64,000 bases of DNA from Kocuria soli (GCF_003797835.1 NZ_RKMF01000006.1:62001-126000); one strand, 5' to 3'; counted from the stretch's first letter, positions 17,841-28,722 are shown. Numbers and translations are program-made. Notes: a model not told the origin generated them from the letters alone.

Positions 17841-19715
17841 ATGTGTGGAATCGTTGGATATGTGGGTCTGCCTGAAACGCCGGACCGTGAACTTTTCGCC
17901 CTGGACTACGTCCTGGAGGGGCTGCGTCGCCTCGAGTACCGCGGGTACGACTCCGCCGGTGTCGCCGTCGTCGCCGACGGGAAGGTCGACTTCCGGAAGA
18001 AGGCAGGCAAGGTCTCGAGCCTCGACGTCGAGCTCGAAGTCAGCCCACTTCCCGATGCCGCCCTGGGCATCGGACACACACGCTGGGCCACCCACGGCGG
18101 CCCGACCGACGCCAACGCCCACCCGCACGTCTTGGACAACGGTCGACTGGCCGTGGTGCACAACGGCATCATCGAGAACTTTTCAGAACTCAAGAACGAG
18201 CTGGCCGCCAAGGGCTACTCGTTCGTCTCCGAGACCGACACCGAGGTCGCAGCCACCCTGCTCGGCGATTACTACAACAAGGACGCCGGCCGCGACCTGA
18301 GCAAGGCCATGCAGCTGGCCACCCAGCGGTTGGAGGGTGCCTTCACGCTCCTGGCCGTCCACGCGGACCATCCCGACCGGATCGTGGCCGCCCGCTACAA
18401 CTCCCCGCTGGTGATCGGTCTGGGCAAGGACGAGAACTTCTTGGGTTCGGACGTCTCCGGATTCATCCAGCACACCAAGAGCGCCGTGGAGATGGACAAC
18501 AACCAGATCGTGACCATCACGGCCACGGACTACTCCATCACCGATTTCGAAGGCAACCCGGTCGAGGGTAAGCCGTTCGAGGTCACCTGGGACGCGGCCG
18601 CCGCGGAAAAGGGCGGCTTCAACTCCTTCATGGAGAAGGAGATCCATGACCAGCCCTCGGCCGTCCACGACACCCTCCTGGGGCGCCTGGACGAAACCGG
18701 GCAGCTGACTCTCGACGAACTGCGCATTGACGAGTCGCTGCTGCGCTCGGTCGACAAGATTGTGGTCATCGCCTGCGGTACCGCCGCCTACGCGGGACAC
18801 GTGGCCCGCTACGCGATCGAACACTGGTGCCGGATCCCCACCGAGGTCGAGCTGGCCCACGAGTTCCGCTACCGCGACCCGATCGTCAACGAAAAGACGC
18901 TCGTGGTGGCGCTGTCCCAGTCCGGCGAGACCATGGACACCCTCATGGCCATCCGGCACGCCCGCGAACAGGGCGCCAAGGTCATCGCGATCTGCAACAC
19001 TAACGGGTCCTCGATTCCGCGTGAGTCGGACGCCAACCTCTACACCCACGCGGGTCCGGAGATCGCCGTCGCCTCCACCAAGGCGTTCCTGGCCCAGATC
19101 ACCGCCGCCTACCTCCTGGGCCTGTACCTGGCCCAGCTGCGCGGCAACATGTACGCCGACGAGATCGGTGAGGTTCTGCGCGAACTGCAGGCCATGCCGG
19201 AGAAGATCCAGACCGTGATCGACGGCGCCGATGCGATCAAGGCCATGGGCACCGGAATGGGCGAGACCGAGTCGGTCCTGTTCCTAGGCCGTCACGTGGG
19301 CTTCCCCGTGGCACTCGAAGGCGCGCTCAAGCTCAAGGAGATCGCCTACATCCACGCGGAGGGCTTTGCCGCCGGTGAGCTCAAGCACGGGCCGATTGCC
19401 CTGATCGAACCCGGACAGAAGGTCTTCGTGATCGCCCCGTCCCCGCGCGGCCGCAACTCGCTGCACTCCAAGGTGGTCTCCAACATCCAGGAGATCCGCG
19501 CCCGCGGTGCAGAGACGATCGTGATCGCCGAAGAGGGCGACGAGGCCGTGGAGGCCTACGCCAACCACGTCATCCGTGTCCCGCAGTCGCCCACGCTGCT
19601 GCAGCCCCTGCTGTCCACGGTCCCGCTGCAGATCTTCGCCTGCGCCATGGCTGAGGCCAAGGGTTACGACGTCGACCAGCCGCGAAACCTGGCGAAGTCC
19701 GTGACCGTCGAGTGA
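17841..19715 (+). CDS. glmS: Glutamine--fructose-6-phosphate aminotransferase (isomerizing)
   Basis: Makes glucosamine-6-phosphate from fructose-6-phosphate and glutamine, the entry to UDP-GlcNAc and the peptidoglycan. The N-terminal Ntn glutaminase begins MCGIVGYVG with the catalytic Cys next to Met. RRLEYRGYDSAGVA, RWATHGGPTD and HNGIIENF follow. Two SIS domains occupy about residues 300-600 (ACGTAAYAG, SQSGETMDT, RHVGFPVALEGALKLKE), and the chain ends DQPRNLAKSVTVE. Length is 624 residues. It sits with acpS and nnr downstream, and glmM is 6 kb upstream. Confidence 0.98.
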   Translation: MCGIVGYVGLPETPDRELFALDYVLEGLRRLEYRGYDSAGVAVVADGKVDFRKKAGKVSSLDVELEVSPLPDAALGIGHTRWATHGGPTDANAHPHVLDNGRLAVVHNGIIENFSELKNELAAKGYSFVSETDTEVAATLLGDYYNKDAGRDLSKAMQLATQRLEGAFTLLAVHADHPDRIVAARYNSPLVIGLGKDENFLGSDVSGFIQHTKSAVEMDNNQIVTITATDYSITDFEGNPVEGKPFEVTWDAAAAEKGGFNSFMEKEIHDQPSAVHDTLLGRLDETGQLTLDELRIDESLLRSVDKIVVIACGTAAYAGHVARYAIEHWCRIPTEVELAHEFRYRDPIVNEKTLVVALSQSGETMDTLMAIRHAREQGAKVIAICNTNGSSIPRESDANLYTHAGPEIAVASTKAFLAQITAAYLLGLYLAQLRGNMYADEIGEVLRELQAMPEKIQTVIDGADAIKAMGTGMGETESVLFLGRHVGFPVALEGALKLKEIAYIHAEGFAAGELKHGPIALIEPGQKVFVIAPSPRGRNSLHSKVVSNIQEIRARGAETIVIAEEGDEAVEAYANHVIRVPQSPTLLQPLLSTVPLQIFACAMAEAKGYDVDQPRNLAKSVTVE

Positions 19716-19765
19716 TCTGCGACTGACCCCGTCGCCCATGCGGTCAGGGTGGCTGCCTCAGGCGG

Positions 19766-19771
19766 TACCCT
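19766..19771 (+). promoter_or_regulatory. Predicted leaderless -10 of acpS
   Basis: TACCCT ends 6 bases before the ATG, with no Shine-Dalgarno sequence between them. Confidence 0.45.
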
Positions 19772-19777
19772 GGCCGC

Positions 19778-20179
19778 ATGATCATTGGTACCGGAATCGA
19801 CGTCGTGGACACCGAGCGTTTCGCCCGTCAGCTCGAACGAACTCCGCGTCTTCGTGAACGGTTGTTCGTACCGGCGGAGCGTGAACTGCCGGTGCAGTCG
19901 CTCGCGGCGCGTTTTGCCGCCAAGGAGGCCGCCGCCAAGGCACTCAAGGCGCCGCCGGGGATGATCTGGCAGCACTGCTGGGTGGAGAAGACCGAGTGGG
20001 GAGCGCCCGTGCTGCGGACCGAAGGAACGGTGGCGGCCGAAGCGGCCAAGCAGGGCATCGACCGCTGGCATCTGTCCATGTCGCACGACGGCGGGATTGC
20101 CATGGCCTACGTCGTCGCGGAGGGATTCCCGGTCGACGCGATCCCCGGCAACGAACTTTCCGCGGTTCCCACGGCATGA
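19778..20179 (+). CDS. acpS: Holo-[acyl-carrier-protein] synthase
   Basis: Transfers 4'-phosphopantetheine from CoA to acyl carrier protein, activating fatty-acid synthesis. [15 protein letters not shown] carries the metal-binding Asp, and [12 protein letters not shown] carries the conserved Glu. The C-terminal [17 protein letters not shown] is also typical. Length is 133 residues. nnr starts inside its stop codon. Confidence 0.94.
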   Translation: MIIGTGIDVVDTERFARQLERTPRLRERLFVPAERELPVQSLAARFAAKEAAAKALKAPPGMIWQHCWVEKTEWGAPVLRTEGTVAAEAAKQGIDRWHLSMSHDGGIAMAYVVAEGFPVDAIPGNELSAVPTA

Positions 20180-21816
20180 TCCCCGCCTGGACCGGAACCA
20201 CCGTCCGCGACGTCGAACGCCCGTTCCTGGACGCGGGTGACGGTGACCTGTTGATGGCCCGGGCCGCCCACGGACTGGCCTTGGCCTGCGTCCGGGTGCT
20301 GCGTGCCGAGCGTGGCCGTGTGACCGGTGCTCGTGTGGTGGTGCTCGCGGGGACCGGTAACAACGGCGGTGACGCCCTCTGGGCCGCCGCCGAACTGCGA
20401 CGACGCGGCGCGGCCGTGCAGGTGATCGCCGCCGGGGATCGCCTGCACCCTGCGGGCCACGAAGCGTTGCGGGCTGCCGGCGGATCCGTCGAAACACTGG
20501 CCGATCTGGGTACTGACGCCGCGACCGACCGGTGTCTCGCGGCCGATCTGCTCCTCGACGGTCTGCTGGGCACCGGCGCCACCGGAGGCCTGCGCGGGCA
20601 GGCGGGGGAGCTTGTCGAGCGCGTGAACCGGGAACTGGACGCGGCGACCGACGACGGGGGACAAGGTCCCGTGGTCGTGGCCGTCGATCTTCCCTCGGGA
20701 GTGGAAGCCGATACCGGCGCGAGCCCGGGACCGGTTCTCGCCGCAGCCAGAACGGTCACCTTCGGCGGAACCAAGGCCGCCCACGTCCTGCCCCCGGGGC
20801 GAGGACTGAGCGGGGAGGTCGAACTCGTGACCATCGGGATCGAAGACTCCCTGCCCTGCCCCGCCGTCGTGGCGCTGGAGGACGGGGACCTGGATATCCT
20901 GTGGCCGCGGCCCGTAACCGAGGACCACAAGTACACGCGCGGAGTGGTGGGGGTCGTCGCGGGCAGCCCCGAGTACCCGGGGGCCGCGGTGCTGTGCACG
21001 CGCTCCGCGGTGGCGGCCGGTGCCGGGATGGTCCGCTACCTGGGCGACGAACACACGCGCACCCTGGTGACGTTGACCACCCCCGAGGTGGTCTCGAGCG
21101 CGGACTCACCGGACGGGGTCCACGTCCAGTCGTGGGTTGCCGGCCCGGGCGCCGTCGACGACGAACAGCGTCGACGCCTCGAGCAGATCCTGACCGCGCC
21201 CGAACCGTCGGTTCTGGACGCCGGGGCGATTGCGGCCGTCGGGCAGCACCTGGGGGACGCCCGTCTCAGTGCGCACCAGGTGCTCACCCCGCACGCGGGG
21301 GAGCTGGTCGACCTGCTCACCTGGTGCCAAGCCTGGGGGCTGGCCGCGGAGGTACCTGAACGTTGCGAGGTCGAGGACGCACCGGGCCGCTGGGCCAAGG
21401 TTGCGGCTGATGCCACCGGTGCAACGGTCCTGCTCAAAGGGGCCGTGACGGTCGTGGCCGGCCCGAGGGCGGAGACGATTCTGACCGTTGGCAACAGCAG
21501 CCCGTGGCTGGCCGCGGCCGGTTCCGGGGATTGCCTGGCCGGAATCATGGGCGCTGTGCTGGCCAACGTGGCGGGCCGACCCGAGGCCTTCGACCGCCGG
21601 GTTCGCCGCTGGCTCGCCGACGCGCCGCTGGCCGAAACGGCCCGCAATGCTCTCCGGGAAAGGTTCAAGGGCGAGGGCCGCTGGGCCTTGGTCGTGGCCT
21701 TGGCCGCGACCCTCCAGGCCCGTGCGTCATGGATCGACGGCGACGGCCCGGGCGCGAGCACACCGGAGCGGATCCGCCGTGCCCTGACCGCGAACGTGAC
21801 TATTCCCTCGGCATAA
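20176..21816 (+). CDS. nnr: Bifunctional NAD(P)H-hydrate epimerase / ADP-dependent NAD(P)H-hydrate dehydratase
   Basis: Repairs damaged NADHX and NADPHX. Residues 1 to about 220 are the epimerase (NnrE) domain, with [18 protein letters not shown] and [14 protein letters not shown]. The rest is a ribokinase-like ADP-dependent dehydratase (NnrD), with [34 protein letters not shown] and the nucleotide motif [17 protein letters not shown] at 20176 overlaps the acpS TGA, giving 546 residues; the open frame upstream is an acpS shadow. The acpS-nnr pairing is common in actinobacteria. Confidence 0.94.
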   Translation: MIPAWTGTTVRDVERPFLDAGDGDLLMARAAHGLALACVRVLRAERGRVTGARVVVLAGTGNNGGDALWAAAELRRRGAAVQVIAAGDRLHPAGHEALRAAGGSVETLADLGTDAATDRCLAADLLLDGLLGTGATGGLRGQAGELVERVNRELDAATDDGGQGPVVVAVDLPSGVEADTGASPGPVLAAARTVTFGGTKAAHVLPPGRGLSGEVELVTIGIEDSLPCPAVVALEDGDLDILWPRPVTEDHKYTRGVVGVVAGSPEYPGAAVLCTRSAVAAGAGMVRYLGDEHTRTLVTLTTPEVVSSADSPDGVHVQSWVAGPGAVDDEQRRRLEQILTAPEPSVLDAGAIAAVGQHLGDARLSAHQVLTPHAGELVDLLTWCQAWGLAAEVPERCEVEDAPGRWAKVAADATGATVLLKGAVTVVAGPRAETILTVGNSSPWLAAAGSGDCLAGIMGAVLANVAGRPEAFDRRVRRWLADAPLAETARNALRERFKGEGRWALVVALAATLQARASWIDGDGPGASTPERIRRALTANVTIPSA

Positions 21817-21937
21817 TTCAGGATGCTTACTTCCGGCGTGGGGGCGCGCTACGAGTAAGCTCGAATTGATTGCTGCCTGCCGTCAGGCGAGCAGTGCCTT
21901 TCTCGATCAGCTTTCCCGATGACAGGAGAACCAACAC

Positions 21938-24133
21938 GTGACCGAAGTGTGGCCAGGGAACCCGTACCCCCTCGGGGCGACGTACGACGGGACCGGAACC
22001 AACTTTGCGCTCTTCAGCGAGGTTGCCGACAAGGTCGAACTGTGCCTGTTCGACGATGAGGACAACGAGACCCGCATCGAACTGACCGCCGTGGACGGCT
22101 ACGTCTGGCACTGCTTCCTGCCGGAGGTCCAGCCCGGGCAGCGCTACGGCTACCGGGTTCACGGCCCATGGGACCCCGCCAACGGAAACCGCTGCAACCC
22201 CGCCAAGCTCCTCCTGGACCCCTACGCGAAGGCCGTGGACGGCTTTGTCCGTGAGTGGGGTCAGCCCCTGTTCTCCTACAACTTCGGTGACGAGGACTCC
22301 TTCAACCAGGACGACTCGGCCGAGCTGATGATGAAGGGCGTGGTGATCAACCCCTACTTCGACTGGGAAGGGGATCGGCCACCCAAGCAGCAGTACCACA
22401 AGTCGGTGATCTACGAAGCCCACGTCAAAGGCCTCACCGAACAACACCCCGAGGTCCCCGAGAACCTGCGCGGGACGTACGCGGGCGTGGCCCACCCCGC
22501 GGTGATCTCGCACCTCAAGAAGCTGGGCATCACGGCCATCGAGCTCATGCCGGTCCACGAGTTCGTCCAGGACTCCACGCTCCAGGAGAAGGGGCTGCGC
22601 AACTACTGGGGATACAACACGATCTCCTTCTTCGCCCCCCACCACGACTACGCGTCATCGAGCACCTTGGGGGGGCAGGTCCAGGAGTTCAAGGCGATGG
22701 TCCGTGCCCTGCACCGGGCCGAGATCGAAGTCATCCTGGACGTGGTCTACAACCACACCGCCGAGGGCAACCACATGGGTCCCACCCTCTCCATGCGGGG
22801 GATCGACAACCGGGCGTACTACCGCACGGTCGAGGACGACGCCAAGTACTACATGGACTACACGGGCACGGGGAACTCCCTGAACGTCCGACACCCGCAC
22901 TCGCTGCAGCTCATCATGGACTCCCTGCGCTACTGGGTCACCGAGATGCACGTCGACGGGTTCCGTTTCGACCTGGCCTCCACCCTGGCGCGTGAGTTTT
23001 ACGATGTCGACAAGCTCTCCACGTTCTTCGAACTGGTCCAGCAAGACCCGATCGTCTCCCAGGTCAAGCTGATCGCCGAGCCGTGGGACGTGGGCCCCGG
23101 TGGCTACCAGGTGGGTAACTTCCCTGCCCAGTGGACGGAGTGGAACGGCAAGTACCGCGACGTCTTGCGTGACTTCTGGCGCGGTGAGCCCTCCACTCTG
23201 GGGGAGTTCGCGTCCCGGATCACCGGTTCGGCGGACCTCTACGAGAACAGCGGCCGCCGCCCGTACGCGTCCATCAACTTCGTCACAGCACACGACGGTT
23301 TCACGCTGCGGGACCTGGTCTCCTACAACGAGAAGCACAACGACGCCAACGGTGAGGACGGCAACGACGGCGAGTCCCACAACCGATCCTGGAACTGCGG
23401 CGTCGAAGGTGCCACGGACGATCCCGAGGTGCTGGCTTGGCGTGCGCGCCAGCAGCGCAACTTCATCGCGACGCTCATGCTCTCCCAGGGCACACCCATG
23501 CTGTTGCACGGTGACGAACTGGGACGCACCCAGGGCGGCAACAACAACACCTACGCGCAGGACAACGAGATCTCCTGGATCAACTGGGAGAACGCGGACA
23601 CCCCGCTCATGGAGTTCACCTCCGCGCTGATCCACCTGCGCCGCGACCACCCGACGTTCCGCCGCGGACAGTTCTTCGACGGGCGCCCAGTGGAGATGGG
23701 CGAGCTCGGCGAGGGTGACCCCATGCCGGACATCGTGTGGCTGGACAAGGACGGCACCCCGATGGCGCCGTCGGACTGGGACGAGCCTCTGGCCAGGACC
23801 CTTGGCATGTGGCTCAATGGTCACGGCATCGCGGGGGTCGACCGGCGTGGCCGTCCGATCACGGACGTGGACTTCATCGTCTGGTTCAACTCGTCCCCGG
23901 AGGACGTCGAGATCACGGTGCCCGCCGAGACCTACGGGGCCAAGTGGGAAGAGCTGCTGGACACCGCCGGTGAGCACGGCGACGGATCCGTGCTGGACCA
24001 CTCCACATCCTTCACGCTCAAGGCCAAGTCCGTGGTGGTCCTGCGGCAGTACGAGGAACCGGAAGAGGAACCGGACGTGTCCGTCGCCGCCTCCGTGGCC
24101 GCGTACTCCGCCCAGGCACAGCCCGACGACTGA
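21938..24133 (+). CDS. glgX: Glycogen debranching enzyme GlgX / TreX
   Basis: Hydrolyses alpha-1,6 branches of glycogen to give linear maltooligosaccharides. An N-terminal CBM48-type domain (PYPLGATYDGTGTNFALFSE) precedes the GH13 barrel. Motifs are VILDVVYNHTAEG, the nucleophile Asp in HVDGFRFDLAS, the acid Glu in LIAEPWDVGPGGYQVG and the Asp in VTAHDGF. Length is 731 residues. GTG at 21938 follows AGGAG, with a possible -10 TAAGCT at 21856-21861. It heads glgX-treY-treZ, so it most likely acts as TreX, supplying chains to TreY. Confidence 0.96.
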   Translation: MTEVWPGNPYPLGATYDGTGTNFALFSEVADKVELCLFDDEDNETRIELTAVDGYVWHCFLPEVQPGQRYGYRVHGPWDPANGNRCNPAKLLLDPYAKAVDGFVREWGQPLFSYNFGDEDSFNQDDSAELMMKGVVINPYFDWEGDRPPKQQYHKSVIYEAHVKGLTEQHPEVPENLRGTYAGVAHPAVISHLKKLGITAIELMPVHEFVQDSTLQEKGLRNYWGYNTISFFAPHHDYASSSTLGGQVQEFKAMVRALHRAEIEVILDVVYNHTAEGNHMGPTLSMRGIDNRAYYRTVEDDAKYYMDYTGTGNSLNVRHPHSLQLIMDSLRYWVTEMHVDGFRFDLASTLAREFYDVDKLSTFFELVQQDPIVSQVKLIAEPWDVGPGGYQVGNFPAQWTEWNGKYRDVLRDFWRGEPSTLGEFASRITGSADLYENSGRRPYASINFVTAHDGFTLRDLVSYNEKHNDANGEDGNDGESHNRSWNCGVEGATDDPEVLAWRARQQRNFIATLMLSQGTPMLLHGDELGRTQGGNNNTYAQDNEISWINWENADTPLMEFTSALIHLRRDHPTFRRGQFFDGRPVEMGELGEGDPMPDIVWLDKDGTPMAPSDWDEPLARTLGMWLNGHGIAGVDRRGRPITDVDFIVWFNSSPEDVEITVPAETYGAKWEELLDTAGEHGDGSVLDHSTSFTLKAKSVVVLRQYEEPEEEPDVSVAASVAAYSAQAQPDD

Positions 24134-24136
24134 CCC

Positions 24137-24166
24137 CGGTGGGTCGGCCCACGGGTCGACCCACCG
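24137..24166 (+). other. Hairpin between glgX and treY
   Basis: A 10-bp perfect stem (24137-24146 with 24157-24166) has a 10-base loop, 3 bases after the glgX stop. It has no T tract and could dampen transcription into treY or stabilise the glgX mRNA 3' end. Confidence 0.4.
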
Positions 24167-24198
24167 AACGCCCACACCCGACAGGAGATTGCCCGACC

Positions 24199-26667
24199 GT
24201 GCGTACTCCCGCCTCGACCTACCGACTGCAGATCACCGAGAACTTCGACCTTGACGACGCGGCCGCTCAGATCGAGCACTTGCGGACCTTGGGGATCGAC
24301 TGGCTCTACCTCTCGCCCGTCCTACGGGCCACGAAGGGGTCGACGCACGGGTACGACGTCGTGGACCCGACCCTGGTGGACCCGGACCGAGGCGGCAAGG
24401 AGGCCTTCGACCGGCTGTGCCGGGCCGCGCACGACGCCGGGATGGGTGTGCTCGTGGACGTTGTTCCCAACCACCAGGGTGTCGCCGAACCGCGGCAGAA
24501 CCCGTGGTGGTGGGATCTGCTCCGGCAGGGCCAGGCCTCGTCCCACGCCGATGTTTTCGACGTGGACTGGGAGGCCTTCGACGGCAAGCTCATGATTCCC
24601 GTCCTGGGCGACGACACCGACGACGACGGCGCAACGGCCGCCGGGCAGTCGGAGAAGGCGCTCGCGGATCTGACGGTGCGCGTGGAGGACGGGGAGCCCG
24701 TCCTGGCCTACTGGGACAACGTCTATCCGCTGGCCGAGGGGACGTACACCCTGGACACGGCCGGTCAGATCGCGGATTCTCCGGCCGAGGTTCACGACCG
24801 CCAGCACTACCGGCTGGTCAACTGGCGTACGGGTGACCGGGGGCTGAACTACCGCCGGTTCTTCACCGTGACCACCCTGGCCGGTGTGCGGGTCGAGAAT
24901 CCCGATGCGTTGCGGGAGTCCCACACCGAGATCAAGCGGTGGTTCGACGAGGAACTCGTGGACGGCCTGCGCATCGATCATCCCGACGGGCTGCGCGACC
25001 CCGGGCGCTACTTCACCGACCTCCAGGAGCTGACCGGCGGGGCGTACGTGCTGATCGAAAAGATCCTGGAACCCGGGGAGAAGCTGCCACACGAATGGCT
25101 GGAAACCGGCGCCACGGCGGGCACCACCGGGTACGACGCCTTGGGCACGGTGGACCGGCTCTTCGTCGACCCCGCTGGCGCCTATCCGCTGACCACGCTG
25201 GACGCGGCCTTGCGACAGGGTTCGACCGCCCAGGGCACCCAGGAGGGCAACTGGCCCCGCATGATCCACGGGACCAAGCGCGCCGTCGTGGATGGAGCCC
25301 TGCACGCCGAGGTCGAGCGACTGGCCCGGGAAGCCGAGACGGAACCCGCGCTGTCCGCTTTCTCCCACGGCCGCCTGGTGGATGCCTTGAGCGAAGTCCT
25401 CGCGAACTTCGAGGTCTACCGGACCTACCTGCCCGAGGGCGTGGAGCACCTGGAATCCGCTCTGCGCCGCGCGAGCGCTGCCCGACCTGACGTGGCCGAG
25501 GTCATCGAGGCGCTCGGCCCGATCCTGGGGGTGGGGACCGCAGAGAGCGATCTGACCCCCGTGGCCCGGCGGTTCCAGCAGACCTCCGGCATGGTCATGG
25601 CCAAGGGTGTTGAGGACGCGGCCTTCTACCGCTATTCCCGGTTGACCTCCTTGACCGAGGTCGGTGGCGACCCGTCGGTGTTCGCCGTCGAACCCGATCA
25701 GGCGCATGCGGAATTCGAACGGCGCCAGCGCGAGGAACCGCTCGCGATGACCACCCTGTCCACGCACGACACCAAACGCTCCGAGTCCGTCCGGGCCCGG
25801 ATCAGCGTCCTGGCCGAAGCCGCCAAGGACTGGGCGTCCACCGTCTCTTACGTCGAGAAGCAGGCGGCCGCCGCCGGGATCGGACCCCTGGCGGACCGCA
25901 CGCTCGTGAACCTGGTGCTCCAGGCCATGCTCGGGGCGTGGCCGATCGAGCGCGACCGCGCCGTCGAGTACGCACTCAAGGCCGCCCGCGAGGCGCAGAC
26001 CGCGACGGCGTGGGTGGACGGCTCTGCGGAGTTCGAGGAGGAGCTCACCCGGTTCGTCGACGTCGTGCTCACGGAACCGTCCGTGCGTGGCGCCTTCGAG
26101 GGATTCGTGCGCCGGGTCGAACAGGCCGGTTACGTCAATGCCCTCGGCCAGAAACTCGTCCAGCTGACCATGCCCGGAGTCCCGGACGTGTACCAGGGGT
26201 CCGAGCAGTGGGCACCCGCCCTGGTGGACCCGGACAACCGGCGGCCCGTGGACCACGCACAGATCGCCCAGCGGCTGGCCGAGCTGGACAAGCGTCGCGA
26301 CGATCCGGCAGTGCCGCGGGTCCACTCCGTCCCCGCTCTGGACGACACGGGTGACGCCAAGTTGCTGTTGGCCTCCCGGGCCCTGCGCCTGCGGCGCGAT
26401 CATGCCGATCTGTTCACGGACTACACGCCGTTGACCGCCACCGGTTCCGCCGCCGAACACCTCTTCGCCTTCGACCGCGGCGGGGCCGTCTCCGTGGCCA
26501 CCCGCCTGCCGCTGGGACTGGCCCGTGACGGCGGATGGGGCGACACCGTTCTGGAACTGCCCGCCGGCGCGTGGGTGGACGAACTCACCGGCGGACGGTT
26601 CGAAGGCACGGTCCGGGTCTCCGGACTCCTGGACCTGTTGCCGGTGGCACTGCTCCGCCGCGCCTGA
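24199..26667 (+). CDS. treY: Maltooligosyltrehalose synthase TreY
   Basis: Turns the reducing-end alpha-1,4 bond of maltooligosaccharides into an alpha,alpha-1,1 bond. It begins MRTPASTYRLQITENFDLDD. GH13 landmarks are LYLSPVLRATKGSTHGYDV, VDVVPNHQGVAEP, the catalytic Asp in GLRIDHPDGLRDP, the Glu in YVLIEKILEPGE and TLSTHDTKRSE. Length is 822 residues. GTG at 24199 follows AGGAG about 12 bases upstream; the open frame to 24139 has no better start. treZ follows after 72 bases. Confidence 0.96.
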   Translation: MRTPASTYRLQITENFDLDDAAAQIEHLRTLGIDWLYLSPVLRATKGSTHGYDVVDPTLVDPDRGGKEAFDRLCRAAHDAGMGVLVDVVPNHQGVAEPRQNPWWWDLLRQGQASSHADVFDVDWEAFDGKLMIPVLGDDTDDDGATAAGQSEKALADLTVRVEDGEPVLAYWDNVYPLAEGTYTLDTAGQIADSPAEVHDRQHYRLVNWRTGDRGLNYRRFFTVTTLAGVRVENPDALRESHTEIKRWFDEELVDGLRIDHPDGLRDPGRYFTDLQELTGGAYVLIEKILEPGEKLPHEWLETGATAGTTGYDALGTVDRLFVDPAGAYPLTTLDAALRQGSTAQGTQEGNWPRMIHGTKRAVVDGALHAEVERLAREAETEPALSAFSHGRLVDALSEVLANFEVYRTYLPEGVEHLESALRRASAARPDVAEVIEALGPILGVGTAESDLTPVARRFQQTSGMVMAKGVEDAAFYRYSRLTSLTEVGGDPSVFAVEPDQAHAEFERRQREEPLAMTTLSTHDTKRSESVRARISVLAEAAKDWASTVSYVEKQAAAAGIGPLADRTLVNLVLQAMLGAWPIERDRAVEYALKAAREAQTATAWVDGSAEFEEELTRFVDVVLTEPSVRGAFEGFVRRVEQAGYVNALGQKLVQLTMPGVPDVYQGSEQWAPALVDPDNRRPVDHAQIAQRLAELDKRRDDPAVPRVHSVPALDDTGDAKLLLASRALRLRRDHADLFTDYTPLTATGSAAEHLFAFDRGGAVSVATRLPLGLARDGGWGDTVLELPAGAWVDELTGGRFEGTVRVSGLLDLLPVALLRRA

Positions 26668-26739
26668 GTGCGGCTGCGCCGACCTTCTCGCCGGGCCACC
26701 CGTACCGGATCCCCTTTACACCACGATCTTGAAAGCCTG

Positions 26740-28701
26740 ATGATGAGCATTCCCAACACCGCCCGACCGGACAACGGCCGCGCCCATCTGGATCGCTTCG
26801 ACCTCTTCGCCCCGCACGCGGCCGGCGTCGTCGTTCGGATCGATGGGGAGGAACTGGACATGGTCCCGGCCGAGACCCTCCCGGATCACCAGCCTCGCGG
26901 ACTGGACCCCTCGCCGCGCTACACGCGGACCGAACGGGGCACGGCCGGTTGGTGGACTCTGCCGGATTCCGCTGCTGCGTCCGTCCCGTCCAGCACGGTC
27001 CGCTACGGCTACCTGCTGACCAAGACCAAGGACGAGGGGACGGACAAGGAACAACACTTCACGTCGGAGGTCCTGCCCGACCCGCGTTCGCCCCGCCAGC
27101 CTCAAGGCGTGCACGACCTGTCCTGCACCTTCGACCCCACCGAGTTCGAGTGGGGTGACGGGGACTGGACCGGGCGCCCCCTGGAAGGGGCCATCCTCTA
27201 CGAACTGCACATCGGGACGTTCACGGAGGAAGGCACCTTCGACGCCGCGATCCAGCACCTGGACGACCTGGCCGAACTGGGCGTGGACACGATCGAACTG
27301 CTCCCGGTCAACGGCTTCAACGGCACCTACAACTGGGGCTACGACGGCGTGGCCTGGTACACGGTCCAGGAGGAGTACGGCGGGCCAGCCGGGTACCAGC
27401 GGTTCGTGGACGCCTGCCACTCACGCGGAATGGCCGTGGTGCAGGACGTGGTCTACAACCACCTGGGGCCCTCCGGGAACTACCTCCCGCAGTTCCTGGA
27501 GATCTTCACCGCCGGGAACTCGTCCTGGGGCGACCAGATCAACCTGGACGACTGGGGCTCCGACGGCGTGCGGGACCTGATCCTGGACAACGTGCGGATG
27601 TGGGTGGAGGACTACCACGTGGACGGCTTCCGCGTGGACGCCGTGCACGCGCTCAAGGACGAACGGGCCGTGCACATCCTGCAGGAGATGTCCCAGGTCG
27701 CCCACGAGACGGCCGCCCGGGCCGGGCGTTCGACGTACCTGATCGCGGAGTCCGACAAGAACGACCCCCGCATGATCCAACCCGTGGACCGGAACGGTCT
27801 GGGGATGGACGCGCAGTGGCTCGACGACTGGCATCACGCGGCGCACTGGGCGCTCACGGGCGAGGAACAGGGCTACTACGAGGACTTCGCGGGCCTGCAC
27901 ACGCTGGCCAAGAGCTACACGGCCGGTTACTACCACGACGGCACGTTCTCGACCTTCCGCGGGCGCTCCCACGGTCAGCCCGTGGACCCCGAGCACAACC
28001 GCCCCTGGCAGTTCGTCAGCTACATCATGAATCACGACCAGGTGGGCAACCGCGCTGCCGGTGACCGGTTCTCCCAGTACCTGACCGTGGACCAGCAGGT
28101 ACTGGCCGCCGCGGTGCTGCTGACCCAGCCGTTCACCCCGATGGTGTTCATGGGGGAGGAGTGGGGTGCGTCCACCCCGTGGCCGTTCTTCACCTCCCAC
28201 CCGGAGCCGGAACTCGCGGAGGCCGTGCGCACCGGACGCATCGGCGAATTCGCACGCATGGGCTGGAAGGAATCGGAGATCGCCGACCCGCAGGACCCGG
28301 AGACCTTCAGCTCCGCCGTGCTCAAGCACGACGAGCGCAACGGCGGCGGCCACGCCCGGGTCCACACCGCCTACCGGGAACTGATCGCCGTCCGGCGCTC
28401 GACCCCCGAGCTGACCGAGCAGGACTTCCGCTCGATCCGGGTCAGCGTGGACGAGGCCGCCAAGACCCTGGTGCTCTACCGGGGTGACCTGGCCCGACTC
28501 GAGGACGGCGAACCGCGTGAGGCAGTCAGCGGCGTGGCCGTGGCGTTCAACTTCGGCGACACCCCGACGTCCGTGGCAGTTGAACTGCCCACGTCGGCGC
28601 AGATGCTGTGGGCCGCCGCCCCGGTGCAGATGGCGCCCGGGGAGCTGGGTGGCGCCGTCGTCGAACTGCCCGCCTACGGAGCCGCAGTCCTGCGGGTCTG
28701 A
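26740..28701 (+). CDS. treZ: Malto-oligosyltrehalose trehalohydrolase TreZ
   Basis: Releases free trehalose from the TreY product. It has an N-terminal immunoglobulin-like domain (FDLFAPHAAGVVVRIDG). The GH13 barrel contains GAILYELHIGTFTEEGTF, QDVVYNHLGPSGNY, the nucleophile Asp in HVDGFRVDAVHAL, the Glu in YLIAESDKND and the Asp in IMNHDQVGNR. The 653 residues exceed the family's usual 580-600, mainly through an insert near residues 60-100. ATG codons at 26740 and 26743 are both possible after GAAAG. A hairpin follows the gene. Confidence 0.95.
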   Translation: MMSIPNTARPDNGRAHLDRFDLFAPHAAGVVVRIDGEELDMVPAETLPDHQPRGLDPSPRYTRTERGTAGWWTLPDSAAASVPSSTVRYGYLLTKTKDEGTDKEQHFTSEVLPDPRSPRQPQGVHDLSCTFDPTEFEWGDGDWTGRPLEGAILYELHIGTFTEEGTFDAAIQHLDDLAELGVDTIELLPVNGFNGTYNWGYDGVAWYTVQEEYGGPAGYQRFVDACHSRGMAVVQDVVYNHLGPSGNYLPQFLEIFTAGNSSWGDQINLDDWGSDGVRDLILDNVRMWVEDYHVDGFRVDAVHALKDERAVHILQEMSQVAHETAARAGRSTYLIAESDKNDPRMIQPVDRNGLGMDAQWLDDWHHAAHWALTGEEQGYYEDFAGLHTLAKSYTAGYYHDGTFSTFRGRSHGQPVDPEHNRPWQFVSYIMNHDQVGNRAAGDRFSQYLTVDQQVLAAAVLLTQPFTPMVFMGEEWGASTPWPFFTSHPEPELAEAVRTGRIGEFARMGWKESEIADPQDPETFSSAVLKHDERNGGGHARVHTAYRELIAVRRSTPELTEQDFRSIRVSVDEAAKTLVLYRGDLARLEDGEPREAVSGVAVAFNFGDTPTSVAVELPTSAQMLWAAAPVQMAPGELGGAVVELPAYGAAVLRV

Positions 28702-28722
28702 ACCGCCTCTCGACGGATCGGA

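Noticed and set aside
24322-26460. Minus-strand open frame of 712 codons opposite treY
   Set aside because: Shadow of treY, low-complexity Gly/Val/Arg translation, no recognisable domain.
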